Shown here piece by piece: positions 1-8,696 of a DNA stretch of 64,000 nucleotides. The translations under genes were made by a program, and so were the position numbers. Below the pieces are notes generated by a model, which saw only the letters and a list, made by a program, of their open reading frames with translations, made no database searches and was not told the origin of the DNA. Position 1 is the stretch's first letter. Every line of letters begins with the position of its first letter. Location: assembly GCA_913777615.1 (NCBI GenBank), contig CAJYTK010000021.1:124001-188000 (forward strand), read 5' to 3'. The stretch comes from an uncultured Agrobacterium sp. Its GTDB lineage: Bacteria; Pseudomonadota; Alphaproteobacteria; Rhizobiales; Rhizobiaceae.

Positions 1-44
1 TCCATTCGGGGAGGCTGATCGCGCAAGGATCAGCGGAGGAGATC

Positions 45-137
45 ATGACGTCCGATCATTTGTTGCGCATTTATGATGTGCATATGGATATTCTTCGACA
101 GCCGTCAAATGGCCGGCTGGTTGCTTTGGCGCGGTAG
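45..137 (+). CDS. Possible 30-aa small ORF with good RBS
   Basis: A 30-codon frame starts with ATG seven bases after GGAGGA and directly after a 7-bp inverted repeat. The product would be hydrophilic, has no recognisable motif and matches nothing I know. The ribosome-binding site and hairpin are the only support. A short chance frame is just as likely. Confidence 0.15.
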   Translation: MTSDHLLRIYDVHMDILRQPSNGRLVALAR

Positions 138-219
138 CCCGGAGCCGCGGAATTTATCCCGTTCGATTGTGTTCAGTGGCAAAATCGAACAAAAAATGGT
201 TTGGCGTCCGACCGGCTAC

Positions 220-244
220 CCTAAGGCGGGCGCATGCCTTTAGG
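220..244 (-). terminator. Weak hairpin after emrB-like gene
   Basis: CCTAAGGC (220-227) pairs with GCCTTTAGG (236-244) with one bulged base. It lies about 45 bp past the emrB-like stop codon. A T-run on the minus strand (191-196) is too far from the stem for a textbook intrinsic terminator, so this is tentative. Confidence 0.25.
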
Positions 245-290
245 CACGGTGTGCATTATAACACACTGATTGCGGCAACTCGCCACGATG

Positions 291-1898
291 TCAGTGCATG
301 CCTCCCAGTTTGCCATTCAAACTGACGTTGCGCAAGATGAGCGCCAAGGGCACTGCGAGCGCCGAAATGATGGCCAAGACAAAGAACACATCTATATAGG
401 CGAGATAGCTTGCTTGAAGGCCGACCTGCTGGCCAATGAGGGCCATGGCTTGGCCTTGTGCATCAACTGTGGAGGAGCCGCGGCCCGTCAGGAAACTCTG
501 TAAATTCTGCATGGTCTGGTGGTAGGCGGGCTCTGCGGGGTTGATATGCTCGACCAGTCTGCTCTGGTGCCACTGCTCCCGATACGCAAGCACGTTGGAG
601 GCAATTGAAACGCCGATAGAACCGCCGGTGTTGCGCGCCGCATTGATCAATGCGGAGGCCTGATCGGTCTGGTCCGGCCTCAAGCCGTTATATGAGGCGG
701 CAGTGATAGGGATAAAGATAAGAGGCAGGCCCAGGCCGAGAATGCATCGGGACCACACGAAGAAGCCGAAATCGGCATTTGGCGTTAGACGCGTCAGGTC
801 ATACATGGACAGGGCAATGATCGTTGCACCGATAGCGATCAGGTATTTCGGCTGGAAGCGAGAAGTCAGCTGGCCCGCCATGAACATCATGACCATCGTC
901 ACCATCCCGCCGGGAGACAGAGCCAAGCCTGCCCACGTGGCAGTGTAGCCATAATTCTCCTGTAGAACCTGCGGCACGAATTGTGTGGTGGCAATCAGGA
1001 TCGCGCCGATCGCCAGCATCACGATCATACAAGAACCGAACTGCCGTGTCGCGATGAGTCGAACGTCCAACACCGGATTATTTTTTGTCAGGAGCCAGGG
1101 AATAGAGGCTGCCAGCGCTAGAAAGCAGATCGTTGACGTGATGATGATGAAAGTGGAGTCGAACCAATCCTCAATCTGCCCTCTATCCAGCACGAGTTCA
1201 AGCGAGCCGAGGAATGTCGCAACCAACACGAAGCCGACCAGGTCGAAACGAAGGCCACGCCGGCGCATGTCCTGACGTTTTTTCTCCTGTTCCTCAGATT
1301 CGTTGACAAGAAAATAGACGAGCATGAAGGCGAAGATGCCGACCGGCCCGTTAATTAGAAAACACCAGTGCCAAGAGAAGTTGTCGGAAAGCCAACCGCC
1401 GAGCGTAGGGCCGACAACTGGCGCCACCACCACCGCGATACCGAATATCGCAAATGCCTGACCGCGCTTTGCTGGCGGAAAGGCATCGGTGAGGATTGAT
1501 TGAGACACTGGCACCATTCCGCCCCCGGCAAAGCCCTGGATCATACGGAACACTAGAAGAGACGGGAGGTCCCATGCCAGCCCGCACATGACAGACGCGA
1601 TGGTAAACATGGCAAGGCAGACCAGATAAAATCGTTTGCGGCCATAGCGCTGTGCGATGAAGCTTGATGCGATTAGTGCGATAGCATTGGAAACGAGGTA
1701 GGTCGTGACCACCCACGACGCTTCGTCGGAGCTGACTGCCAAGCCACCAGAGATGTAGCGCAGAGCGACGTTGGCAATTGTCGTGTCGAGTACTTCCATG
1801 AAGACCGCCAACGCGACGACCACCGCCACAAGCCATGGATTGGTTGCGCGGCCACTTTCTTTCGTGCCGGTTGCGCCTGTCGCTGCTGCGCTTGCCAT
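291..1898 (-). CDS. DHA2-family MFS multidrug efflux permease (EmrB type)
   Basis: This 535-aa inner-membrane protein is a proton-driven drug exporter of the 14-TM DHA2 family, whose members normally work with a membrane fusion protein. The first helix carries the family motif LDTTIANVAL (about residues 37-46). The loop-2 motif GRKRF follows AQRY, and the antiporter motif C is visible as APVVGPTLGG. The length is normal for EmrB. It follows the emrA-like gene by 25 bp on the same strand, so the two form an operon and probably a tripartite pump with an outer-membrane channel encoded elsewhere. The substrate cannot be read from sequence. No regulator gene is adjacent. Confidence 0.9.
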   Translation of the reverse strand: MASAAATGATGTKESGRATNPWLVAVVVALAVFMEVLDTTIANVALRYISGGLAVSSDEASWVVTTYLVSNAIALIASSFIAQRYGRKRFYLVCLAMFTIASVMCGLAWDLPSLLVFRMIQGFAGGGMVPVSQSILTDAFPPAKRGQAFAIFGIAVVVAPVVGPTLGGWLSDNFSWHWCFLINGPVGIFAFMLVYFLVNESEEQEKKRQDMRRRGLRFDLVGFVLVATFLGSLELVLDRGQIEDWFDSTFIIITSTICFLALAASIPWLLTKNNPVLDVRLIATRQFGSCMIVMLAIGAILIATTQFVPQVLQENYGYTATWAGLALSPGGMVTMVMMFMAGQLTSRFQPKYLIAIGATIIALSMYDLTRLTPNADFGFFVWSRCILGLGLPLIFIPITAASYNGLRPDQTDQASALINAARNTGGSIGVSIASNVLAYREQWHQSRLVEHINPAEPAYHQTMQNLQSFLTGRGSSTVDAQGQAMALIGQQVGLQASYLAYIDVFFVLAIISALAVPLALILRNVSLNGKLGGMH

Positions 1899-1923
1899 GT
1901 CCCGCCTCTATCTTATCTCTCGA

Positions 1924-3078
1924 CTAGTGTCTGGGACGAACGGTGACGGTGGGCACGACCGACATTCCGGGGCCGATCGAAACGTCCTTTGGCCATTGAT
2001 CGACTACGATTTTCACCGGCACGCGTTGAGTCACTTTCACATAATTGCCGGTGGCGTTCTCCGCTGGCAGCAATGAAAAGGCGGTGCCGGAGCCGGGCTG
2101 TACAGAATCGACCTTTCCATGCAAAACGTGATCGGGGTAGGCATCGATCGTCAGTTCAGCGGGCTGACCGGCGCGCATGTCAGCCAGTTGCGTCTCCTTG
2201 AAATTTGCAGTCACCCAGATCTCATCGGGAACGAACATCGCGATCGCCTGACCTGCCTGGACAAACTGGCCTTTGGCTCCGCTAATCTTGACGACGCGTC
2301 CGGGTTGAGCTGCCGTCAGCGTCGTATAGAGAAGGTTCTGGTCGGCACTTTCCTTTTGGGCCTCGGCTTGTTTCAGACTTGCCTGGGCACTTGTTCGCTG
2401 TGCCTCCGCCGCCACCTTGTTTTTCATTGCCGAACTGATGTTCGCTTGTGCCTCAGCATATGCAGCCTGAGCCTGTCGCAGGTTCGATTCCGCCTGTTGA
2501 GATGTTTGCAGGCTACCGGCACCGCCCTGCTGCAACTGCCGCTGGCGGTCGGCTTCGTCTTTTGCAAACTGAAGCGCGGCGGCCGACGATGTTTCGCGCG
2601 CCTTGGCCTCTTCGATTGCAGCGGAAGCAACGTCAATTTGCGCTGCCGCATTCGTGATCGCGGCTCTGGCGGATTCCACCTGCGCCTGCGCCTGGTCGAC
2701 GGCGATCTGATAATCGCGCGGCGCTATTCTCGCGATCACCGCTCCTGCCTCCACATGCGCATTGTCTGCTGCAGCGACATCGTCGAGATAGCCGGACACC
2801 TTCGCCGCCAGGGAGAAGCTACGCGCATCGACAAATGCATCGTCGGTTGTCTCGTAGGGATGAAAATAGATGAGCCAGATGAAATATCCGCCAATCCCAA
2901 ATGCGATGAGGGCGAGAACGATACCTGCTGCCCAGAACGGATGGCGCCTGATCAATGAAGGCTTTTTCTCGTCATTGTTTTGATCCTCTCCGGAGGCGTC
3001 GTTCTGACGCTGTCGATTCTCCGGATCGCCGTTTTGCTTCGCTTCGTCTTGGGGAGCGGCGCGTTGAGCTTGATCCAC
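1924..3078 (-). CDS. HlyD/EmrA-family membrane fusion protein
   Basis: This 384-aa periplasmic adaptor links the inner-membrane exporter to an outer-membrane channel. A charged Gln/Asn-rich cytoplasmic tail of about 45 residues precedes one transmembrane helix (about 50-72, FWAAGIVLALIAFGIGG). Next come the biotinyl-lipoyl half-motif around YETTDDAFVDA, a long Ala/Gln-rich coiled-coil hairpin (about 125-245) and a beta-barrel region. The start is GTG at 3078 with AGAGG seven bases upstream. It is the first gene of the emrAB-like operon. A 10-bp inverted repeat lies just upstream (3088-3177). Confidence 0.9.
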   Translation of the reverse strand: MDQAQRAAPQDEAKQNGDPENRQRQNDASGEDQNNDEKKPSLIRRHPFWAAGIVLALIAFGIGGYFIWLIYFHPYETTDDAFVDARSFSLAAKVSGYLDDVAAADNAHVEAGAVIARIAPRDYQIAVDQAQAQVESARAAITNAAAQIDVASAAIEEAKARETSSAAALQFAKDEADRQRQLQQGGAGSLQTSQQAESNLRQAQAAYAEAQANISSAMKNKVAAEAQRTSAQASLKQAEAQKESADQNLLYTTLTAAQPGRVVKISGAKGQFVQAGQAIAMFVPDEIWVTANFKETQLADMRAGQPAELTIDAYPDHVLHGKVDSVQPGSGTAFSLLPAENATGNYVKVTQRVPVKIVVDQWPKDVSIGPGMSVVPTVTVRPRH

Positions 3079-3087
3079 GATTTGCCT

Positions 3088-3177
3088 CTGGAAACAGTCT
3101 GAAGGGTAGCCTTAACGCAGGCCATCGGCAGATGTTCCATACCGACCCCCAACGCATACGGCGCTACCTGTTTCCAG
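3088..3177. repeat. Inverted repeat CTGGAAACAG / CTGTTTCCAG in efflux promoter
   Basis: A perfect 10-bp inverted repeat has arms at 3088-3097 and 3168-3177, with 70 bp between them, inside the 186-bp gap between the emrA-like start and the divergent kinase gene. The left arm nearly touches the emrA ribosome-binding site. Two distant arms suit a looping or paired-site regulator. No cognate regulator is adjacent. Confidence 0.4.
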
Positions 3178-3264
3178 TCAGGATTAATTTGTTATCGGAT
3201 TGTTGCATCATACTGGAAAATAGACCATATTTTGAAAAAGAAGATAACAACACGGAGTATCGCA

Positions 3265-4293
3265 GTGCTCGTCATCATCGCCGACGATCTCACTGGAGCA
3301 TTGGATACCGCTGCCCCTTTCGCGGCAAGGGGGCTTTATACGGAAATCGCCCTGACCAACGAGGCGGTCACCGGAGCGCTTGCGCTGAAGCCAGACGTGC
3401 TTTCCATAAACCTGGCATCGCGCGAGAAGCCAGCATGCGAAGCCTATAAGACAATGCGCGAGCTCATGACGTACTTGCCGCCAGCTGTGCGTCTGTTCAA
3501 GAAGGTCGATTCTCGGTTGAAGGGAAACATCTCGGCTGAGCTGGATGCAATCGAGTATCGTCGCGCCTTGGTGGCACCGGCTATTCCTGCATTCGGCCGT
3601 TTCGTCAGAAATGGTCACGTGGATGGTTTTGGCGTCGAGACGCCGATCTGCGTCGCTGACGCCCTCGGTCGCCACGCCGAACGCTCGACAATTGCCGAGG
3701 CGGGTACCCCGGAAGATTTGCTGTCTGCTCTTGACGACTGCGAAGGTAATGGAATCGACCTTTTGGTTGGAGCACGGGGCCTCGCGGAGGCTCTTGCTGA
3801 TCGCATGACCCACTTCGCCAAGGCAGAGCTTGTCACACCGCCGGCTGGTCAGGGGCTTTTCGTTATCGGATCACATGATCGCATCACCGATGCGCAGGTG
3901 GAACAATTGCGGCAACTGCAGGACGTTGCCTATCTTCCCGCACCAAACGGCATTGTCGAGCCTAAAGGCTTGCTGTCATCACCAGCTATCCTCGTTCAGG
4001 CAACCACGGGGCCTTCAACGCTTAGACCTGAAGAGGTGGCTCACAACCTTGCGCAAAGTGTCCATCCAGTCTTAACCTCTGGCGCTCGGACCATGCTTTT
4101 GTGTGGCGGCGCCACCGCCGAAGCCGTTCTTGCGACAATGGGCGTAACAAGCTTTCAGCTGAAGGGCGAATGCATGCCGGGTCTTGGCCTGGCCTACGCC
4201 AACGGGCAATGTATCATCTTGAAATCCGGCGGATTCGGAGAGCCTGACACTCTCAAGAAACTCGCCGAGCAACTTTTCGACGGCAGGAACTGA
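3265..4293 (+). CDS. Four-carbon acid sugar kinase (DUF1537 family)
   Basis: The product is a 342-aa ATP-dependent kinase of the DUF1537 family, which phosphorylates four-carbon acid sugars such as D-threonate or D-erythronate for a PdxA2-type dehydrogenase. The N-terminal signature ADDLTGA, the DSRLKGN element (family DSTLRGN) and the C-terminal nucleotide-binding pattern (CGGATAEAVL, then SGGFGEPD) are all present. The protein is shorter than the usual 400-430 aa, but both domains can be traced. I chose GTG at 3265 because ACGGAG lies seven bases upstream and the family begins at this residue. The same frame stays open to an ATG at 3232. It sits 2 bp from a GntR regulator, and a PdxA2 homologue is encoded nearby at 6216-7172. 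Confidence 0.85.
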   Translation: MLVIIADDLTGALDTAAPFAARGLYTEIALTNEAVTGALALKPDVLSINLASREKPACEAYKTMRELMTYLPPAVRLFKKVDSRLKGNISAELDAIEYRRALVAPAIPAFGRFVRNGHVDGFGVETPICVADALGRHAERSTIAEAGTPEDLLSALDDCEGNGIDLLVGARGLAEALADRMTHFAKAELVTPPAGQGLFVIGSHDRITDAQVEQLRQLQDVAYLPAPNGIVEPKGLLSSPAILVQATTGPSTLRPEEVAHNLAQSVHPVLTSGARTMLLCGGATAEAVLATMGVTSFQLKGECMPGLGLAYANGQCIILKSGGFGEPDTLKKLAEQLFDGRN

Positions 4294-4295
4294 GG

Positions 4296-5054
4296 ATGGG
4301 ATTGCAAAGCGGAACAGCGCGCAAAAGTTTGGCGGACCTCGTCTTCGAGCGCATGCACAGAGCCATCAAGTCGGGCTCCTATCAATCCGATGAACGACTG
4401 CCAACCGAGCACGATCTCGCGATTGAATTCGAGGTATCGCGTCCCATCATCCGTGAAGCGCTTCGACGTCTGCGGGATCAGGGCCTGATATATTCTCGCC
4501 GCGGAGCAGGAAGTTTCGTGCGCTCGCTCGGCATGAAACAGCCGCTGGGTTTCGGGCAGTTGGAGAATGTTGCAGATCTTTTGAGTTGCTACGAATTCCG
4601 TTTGACGCTCGAACCTGCTGCTGCGGAAGCTGCCGCAGCACGACACACACCGGGCACGCTTCTCGCGATCCGAGACGCCCTCGAATTGATGCGGGACGCG
4701 ACGAACCGCCAGGCTCACCGCGAAGATGCCGACTTCCAGTTTCACCTTGCTATCGCACGTGCGGCAAACAACACCTACTTTTCGACGGCGATGGAAGCAT
4801 TGAAAGACCACATCGCTGTGGGCATGCGCTTCCATGGTGTATCGGTCAAACGCGACAATGCCGGTCTATCCCGCGTGTTTGCCGAGCATGAAGCGATCGC
4901 TGACGCTATCGCTACAGGCAAAGGTCCGAAGGCCAAGGAACTTATGCATGCGCATTTGACGGGGTCCCGGGCGCGTCTCTTCCAGACGAGTGCGTCGCTT
5001 GCCAATCTGACCGAGGGATCGGCAGTAATTGCAAGTTCGTCCGACGCGGAATGA
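4296..5054 (+). CDS. GntR-family transcriptional regulator (FadR/FCD subfamily)
   Basis: This 252-aa repressor or activator has an N-terminal winged helix (about 8-75; LPTEHDLAIEFEVSRPIIRE then ALRRLRDQGL) and a C-terminal FCD ligand domain. The FCD metal-binding pattern is partly visible (EDADFQFH, later FAEHEAI and AHLTGSR). FCD regulators usually sense small organic acids. The 2-bp gap to the kinase shows one transcript, so it most likely controls the acid-sugar genes around it, including the convergent adh-pdxA2-sialidase operon and perhaps the ABC operon. The ligand is not known. Confidence 0.88.
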   Translation: MGLQSGTARKSLADLVFERMHRAIKSGSYQSDERLPTEHDLAIEFEVSRPIIREALRRLRDQGLIYSRRGAGSFVRSLGMKQPLGFGQLENVADLLSCYEFRLTLEPAAAEAAAARHTPGTLLAIRDALELMRDATNRQAHREDADFQFHLAIARAANNTYFSTAMEALKDHIAVGMRFHGVSVKRDNAGLSRVFAEHEAIADAIATGKGPKAKELMHAHLTGSRARLFQTSASLANLTEGSAVIASSSDAE

Positions 5055-5057
5055 AAA

Positions 5058-5076
5058 AGGGGCCGTGATGGCCCCT
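5058..5076. terminator. Bidirectional terminator between convergent operons
   Basis: GGGGCC (5059-5064) and GGCCCC (5070-5075) form a perfect stem with a 5-nt loop. It has a run of A on the left and TGTTT on the right. It lies 4 bp after the GntR stop and just before the 3' end of the dehydrogenase gene, so it can serve both strands. Confidence 0.75.
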
Positions 5077-5097
5077 GTTTCGTTGAAATATATATAA

Positions 5098-6216
5098 TTA
5101 ATATGCCGACTTGTAGATCGACAGAATATCGTCTGCGGTCATATCTGCGGGATTGTTATCCATAAGTCGGCGGTTCGCATGGGCTTCCGCTGCATATGCC
5201 GCCAGATCGGGTTCCTCCGCTCCGTGGTGCGAAAGCCGCATCTCGATGTTGAGGTCCGTGCAGAAACGCTGGCCATTCTCCAGAATACCCTCGGGAGAAT
5301 TTGCAGAAAAACCAAGGGCTTCCGCGACTTCCGCAGTTTTTTCCCGGACGACCGGCTGGTTGAAAGCAAGCACATGCGGGAATACGATAGCGTTTGCCAG
5401 ACCATGCGGTAGACCCAGCCGAGTGCCGAGCGGATAAGCGATGGCGTGACCGGCAGCCGTATTGACCGGACCCAGACAAATGCCACCGTAATAGGATGCG
5501 AGCATCATGGCTTCGCGCGCTTGCGTATCGGAGCCGTCCTTGACGGCGCGGGCAAGATATTTCCCGACGAGGCGAAATCCCATTCGCGCAAAGCCATCAA
5601 TCATGGGATGCGCCCTCTTGTTGGTGAAGGCCTCAACGCAATGCGCCATGGCGTCGACGCCGGTGGCCGCTGTGACTGCAGGCGGCACGCTGAAGGTCAA
5701 TTCCGGATCGAGAACCGCGATGTCGGCGATCATGTAAGGGCTTTCGACTGCGATCTTTGCGCCCTTGACCGGATCTGTGATCAGAGAGCGGATGCCCGCT
5801 TCCGAGCCTGTGCCCGCAGTTGTTGCCACTTGGACAAGCTGCGTGTTTCGTCCAGCGACGCGGTTGGGGCCCGCGACATCGGCAAGCGATTGTTCGCTAT
5901 CCCACAAAACCGCAACCAGCTTTGCTACGTCAAGGACCGATCCGCCACCCAGACCGATGACTACCTGCGGCTTGACCCTGCGTGCGACAGTAAGTGCAGC
6001 CTCGAGCGTCGCAACATCCGGTTCTCCGGGGATGGCATCGAAGACTTCTACTTTCCCGGCAAGTTGAAGACGGTCGACAAAGCCCGCGGTGATGGGCGTC
6101 GCGATGACGAGCGTCGCCTGAGCATTGCCAACCAGACCTCCGACCTCGCCGATCGAGCCTGCGCCAACGATCAGCCTTCTGGGCTGGTGAAGCGTAATGA
6201 AAGCAGTCATCGGCAT
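5098..6216 (-). CDS. Iron-containing (group III) alcohol dehydrogenase
   Basis: This 372-aa cytoplasmic NAD(P)-dependent dehydrogenase interconverts an alcohol and an aldehyde or ketone. The nucleotide motif GGGSVLDVAK is at 90-99 and TTAGTGSE at 132-139. The four expected metal ligands are in place: D188 and H192 (GVDAMAHC), H257 (AAGHAIAYPLG) and H271 (LPHGLANA). It resembles the lactaldehyde reductase / maleylacetate reductase branch, but the substrate cannot be assigned. Its start overlaps the pdxA2 stop by one base (TAATG), so the two are translationally coupled. A second ATG six bases in (6210) is an alternative start. It probably handles an acid-sugar intermediate in the same pathway. 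Confidence 0.88.
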   Translation of the reverse strand: MPMTAFITLHQPRRLIVGAGSIGEVGGLVGNAQATLVIATPITAGFVDRLQLAGKVEVFDAIPGEPDVATLEAALTVARRVKPQVVIGLGGGSVLDVAKLVAVLWDSEQSLADVAGPNRVAGRNTQLVQVATTAGTGSEAGIRSLITDPVKGAKIAVESPYMIADIAVLDPELTFSVPPAVTAATGVDAMAHCVEAFTNKRAHPMIDGFARMGFRLVGKYLARAVKDGSDTQAREAMMLASYYGGICLGPVNTAAGHAIAYPLGTRLGLPHGLANAIVFPHVLAFNQPVVREKTAEVAEALGFSANSPEGILENGQRFCTDLNIEMRLSHHGAEEPDLAAYAAEAHANRRLMDNNPADMTADDILSIYKSAY

Positions 6217-7172
6217 TATCCTTTTTCTGTCCGGCCATCGACCAGCTTGCGGGCATAGGCGATGGCCGAGTTCATGTTGCCATGATTTGCGATACCCCTG
6301 CCGGCAATGTCGAAGGCTGTTCCGTGGTCGACGGATGTTCGATCGATCGGCAGTTCGACGGAGACGTTGACGGCGGTATCGAAGGCGACCAGCTTGATCG
6401 GGATGTGGCCCTGATCGTGATATTGGGCGACCACCAGATCGAAGGCGCCCGAATAGGCGCGGTGGAAAACGGTATCGGCTGAAATCGGGCCATCGACGTT
6501 GATGCCCTCGGCCTTGGCAGCGGCGACCGCCGGGGCGATCTGATCGTCATCTTCCGTACCGAACAGTCCGTTTTCACCGCAGTGTGGGTTGATACCGGCG
6601 ACCGCAATGCGTGGGTTCTCATATCCGATACGCTTCAAGTGCTTGTTGCCGGCGCGGATGGTGGCGAGCACGCGTTCTGTCGTCGAGCGGCGGATCGCTT
6701 CCTGAAGCGACACGTGGGTAGAAACGTGTATGACTTTCAATCGTTCGGAGGCGAGCAGCATGTATGCAGCGCTTGATCCGGTCAGACTGCGCAGCATACC
6801 AGTATGGCCGTCATAGTGATGACCAGCCGCGTTCAATGCTTCCTTGTTGATGGGGGCTGTGACGATGCAGCCAATCAAGCCGGCTTCTGCATCGCGCACA
6901 GCCCTCTCGATAAAGCGGAAGGCAGCGTCACCCGCAATTGGACTGAGCTTGCCCCAGGGAAGCGGTGCGCCTTCCACGTCTATGTCCACGACATGGGGCT
7001 CGAGATCGATGCTAAGGCCCAGCGCCTGTCGGGCAGCTTCAAGCGTGGCCAGGTTTCCGTAAATTCTGGTTGCCATACGATCTTGCGCCGACATCTCGGC
7101 CAGGGCGCGAACCGAAATTTCGGGGCCGACGCCGCAAGGGTCGCCCATCGTGATGCCGATAATGTCGCTCAT
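6216..7172 (-). CDS. pdxA2: PdxA2-type 4-phosphate-hydroxyacid dehydrogenase
   Basis: This 318-aa member of the PdxA family keeps the three metal-binding histidines: H153 (STHVSL), H197 (NPHCGE) and H252 (YHDQGH). In the vitamin B6 enzyme PdxA the substrate is 4-phosphohydroxy-threonine. PdxA2 proteins near DUF1537 kinases instead oxidise and decarboxylate D-threonate or D-erythronate 4-phosphate to dihydroxyacetone phosphate. A DUF1537 kinase lies 2 kb away, which favours the catabolic role. The start is ATG at 7172, where the family motif GITMGDP follows at once. The open frame runs 60 codons further upstream, but that part is the sialidase 3' end in another frame. The gap to the sialidase stop is one base. 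Confidence 0.87.
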   Translation of the reverse strand: MSDIIGITMGDPCGVGPEISVRALAEMSAQDRMATRIYGNLATLEAARQALGLSIDLEPHVVDIDVEGAPLPWGKLSPIAGDAAFRFIERAVRDAEAGLIGCIVTAPINKEALNAAGHHYDGHTGMLRSLTGSSAAYMLLASERLKVIHVSTHVSLQEAIRRSTTERVLATIRAGNKHLKRIGYENPRIAVAGINPHCGENGLFGTEDDDQIAPAVAAAKAEGINVDGPISADTVFHRAYSGAFDLVVAQYHDQGHIPIKLVAFDTAVNVSVELPIDRTSVDHGTAFDIAGRGIANHGNMNSAIAYARKLVDGRTEKG

Positions 7173-7173
7173 G

Positions 7174-8364
7174 TCAGTCTCCAGTGCCTGTCCGGTCCCA
7201 GCCTGCGGGGAGGTGGACATATTTGATCGCGCGTCGATGATAGGTGTAGGCCAAGTGGAGGCTTCCATCCGGATCCGCCAGCAGCCACGGATAGGACATC
7301 TCGAAGTTACGTCCGTCGATGGAATCGTTCGACAGGCAGGTGCCCGGCCCATCTTCGATCATAATGCGTTGCGGGAAGGTCTTGCCACCATCTTCCGAAA
7401 GACAAACGCTGACCGGCGCACGCGGAACGCCCCATACCGGGACGATACCGCCTGCGGGGTCAGCATCCGGCCGGGCGTCATCTTCGCCAAGTTCGTCATA
7501 GAGCGAAGTGCGACGGTCGCTGGATGCTTCGTGGTTTACCGGATTGCAGATCAGGGCAATACGACCGTCATGAAGCGTGATCGCTGCCAGCGAGGAATTG
7601 TTGTTCGGCAGGTCTGTTGCGACGGGAACGCTCCAGCTACGCCCTTCGTCGGTACTGTCCGTCCTAAAAACGAAATCGGCCTGGCGTCGACGGAAGAAGG
7701 CAGTGAACCTGCCTGTGCCATCGGATACAGGTGACATATGTACGCAGCCAGTCGATTGCGGCAATTCCTCCAGGCGCCAGTTCCGGCCAGAATCTTCACT
7801 GATGCCGACAGCTGCCGTGTCATGGCTGCCATTCCATTTCTGGCCGGGACGCTGGACGCATCGGAATATCGGCAGAAGCCATGCGCCGTCCTTGCGGACC
7901 ATCAGCGGTGCGCGAACGAAGCTACCGCGTGGCAAGTCCAGGTAGCGACCATCCGAGGCAACAAGCCGGGTTGGGTCGATGGGGTCGTTCACCACCTCCG
8001 CCATGCGAATGCGGCACTCATCCTGATTGCCGGAAGGCTGGGAGGTATGGAACAGAATGAGCCGCCCGTCGGGAGCCTGAAACAGTACCGGGTTTTGTTC
8101 TGAATGATCGGGGTCGGAACTCAAGCGCTGCGCCGGACCCCAGCTAGAGGCATTTTTCCGTAGAACGGATGCGTAGATGGAAATGTCGGATTTGCCTTCG
8201 AGAGAGCCACCGAACCAGGCACAAATCAGCGAACCTTCTGCAGTGCGATGCAGGAAAGCGGCATGGTTCTGAATCATGGGCGAAGGCAAAAAGGCAACAG
8301 TCCGCCCGTCTTCGGCTTGAGTCAGTCCACCCGTCATCTGTTGCGCTATCTCGTCTGGGGTCAT
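7174..8364 (-). CDS. Sialidase-like BNR-repeat protein
   Basis: This 396-aa protein has the six-bladed sialidase fold signature. Three Asp-box repeats can be read: [16 protein letters not shown] and SEDGGKTF. An FSLEGK-like element ([10 protein letters not shown]) and an EQNPVLF segment match the catalytic region of exo-sialidase relatives. No signal peptide is visible, so it should be cytoplasmic and act after uptake, unlike secreted sialidases. The start is ATG at 8364 because AGGAG lies seven bases upstream. It is the first gene of the operon with pdxA2 and the iron dehydrogenase. Sialic acid itself is unlikely, since no nanE, nanK or nanA set is seen. An acid-sugar glycoside or lactone is possible. 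Confidence 0.8.
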   Translation of the reverse strand: MTPDEIAQQMTGGLTQAEDGRTVAFLPSPMIQNHAAFLHRTAEGSLICAWFGGSLEGKSDISIYASVLRKNASSWGPAQRLSSDPDHSEQNPVLFQAPDGRLILFHTSQPSGNQDECRIRMAEVVNDPIDPTRLVASDGRYLDLPRGSFVRAPLMVRKDGAWLLPIFRCVQRPGQKWNGSHDTAAVGISEDSGRNWRLEELPQSTGCVHMSPVSDGTGRFTAFFRRRQADFVFRTDSTDEGRSWSVPVATDLPNNNSSLAAITLHDGRIALICNPVNHEASSDRRTSLYDELGEDDARPDADPAGGIVPVWGVPRAPVSVCLSEDGGKTFPQRIMIEDGPGTCLSNDSIDGRNFEMSYPWLLADPDGSLHLAYTYHRRAIKYVHLPAGWDRTGTGD

Positions 8365-8696
8365 GATGAGCTCCTCTCGCTTCCGGAAATCAGCCAAAAT
8401 TCGAAAGTTGTCAAGTTTATTTATGTCCTAAAACAGCGAGATATTCCGATTTGCATTTTTTAAAATATTGAAAATAAATAAAAAAATAAGATTATGTTTT
8501 TGTTTTATATTTTACATCGTAATTCTATTTGACAAGATGGGGCTGTGCGTAGATGCTCAGCGCCAACCTGGTCGATGAGGGCTCAGGATGTCTGTCGGTG
8601 CGTTTCGACACATTCAAGCTTCTGGAAGGCGGATCTTGCTCGCTCATCCATGTCGTCGCCTGTCATGTATGGACTTCATCTGGGAGGAGAACAAAG
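8365..8696. promoter_or_regulatory. AT-rich divergent promoter region
   Basis: This gap separates the divergent sialidase and ABC operons. Positions 8455-8530 are extremely A/T rich against a GC-rich background. Two near-palindromic TTG(A/T)CAA elements flank the tract, at about 8408 and 8530, and the right one contains a perfect -35 box TTGACA at about 8530-8535. A FadR/FCD-type GntR site could lie here, but I cannot prove one. The reading frame of the binding protein extends upstream through part of this region without an internal ribosome-binding site. Confidence 0.5.

Larger units (their letters stand above)
1..290. other. Window start, mostly non-coding
   Basis: No recognisable gene. 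Positions 14-20 and 28-34 form a perfect 7-bp inverted repeat (GCTGATC/GATCAGC). It is followed by a good ribosome-binding site (GGAGGA at about 35-40) and an ATG at 45 that opens a 30-codon frame ending at 137. I cannot tell whether this is a real small protein, a leader peptide or chance. The rest lies downstream of the efflux operon and holds a weak hairpin at 220-244. Confidence 0.4.

Noticed and set aside
5446-6258. 270-codon plus-strand frame over the iron dehydrogenase gene
   Set aside because: It is antisense to a gene with a complete metal site and has no motif.
7173-7352. N-terminal extension of pdxA2 by 60 residues
   Set aside because: It overlaps the sialidase 3' end and precedes the conserved family start GITMGDP; ATG at 7172 fits better.
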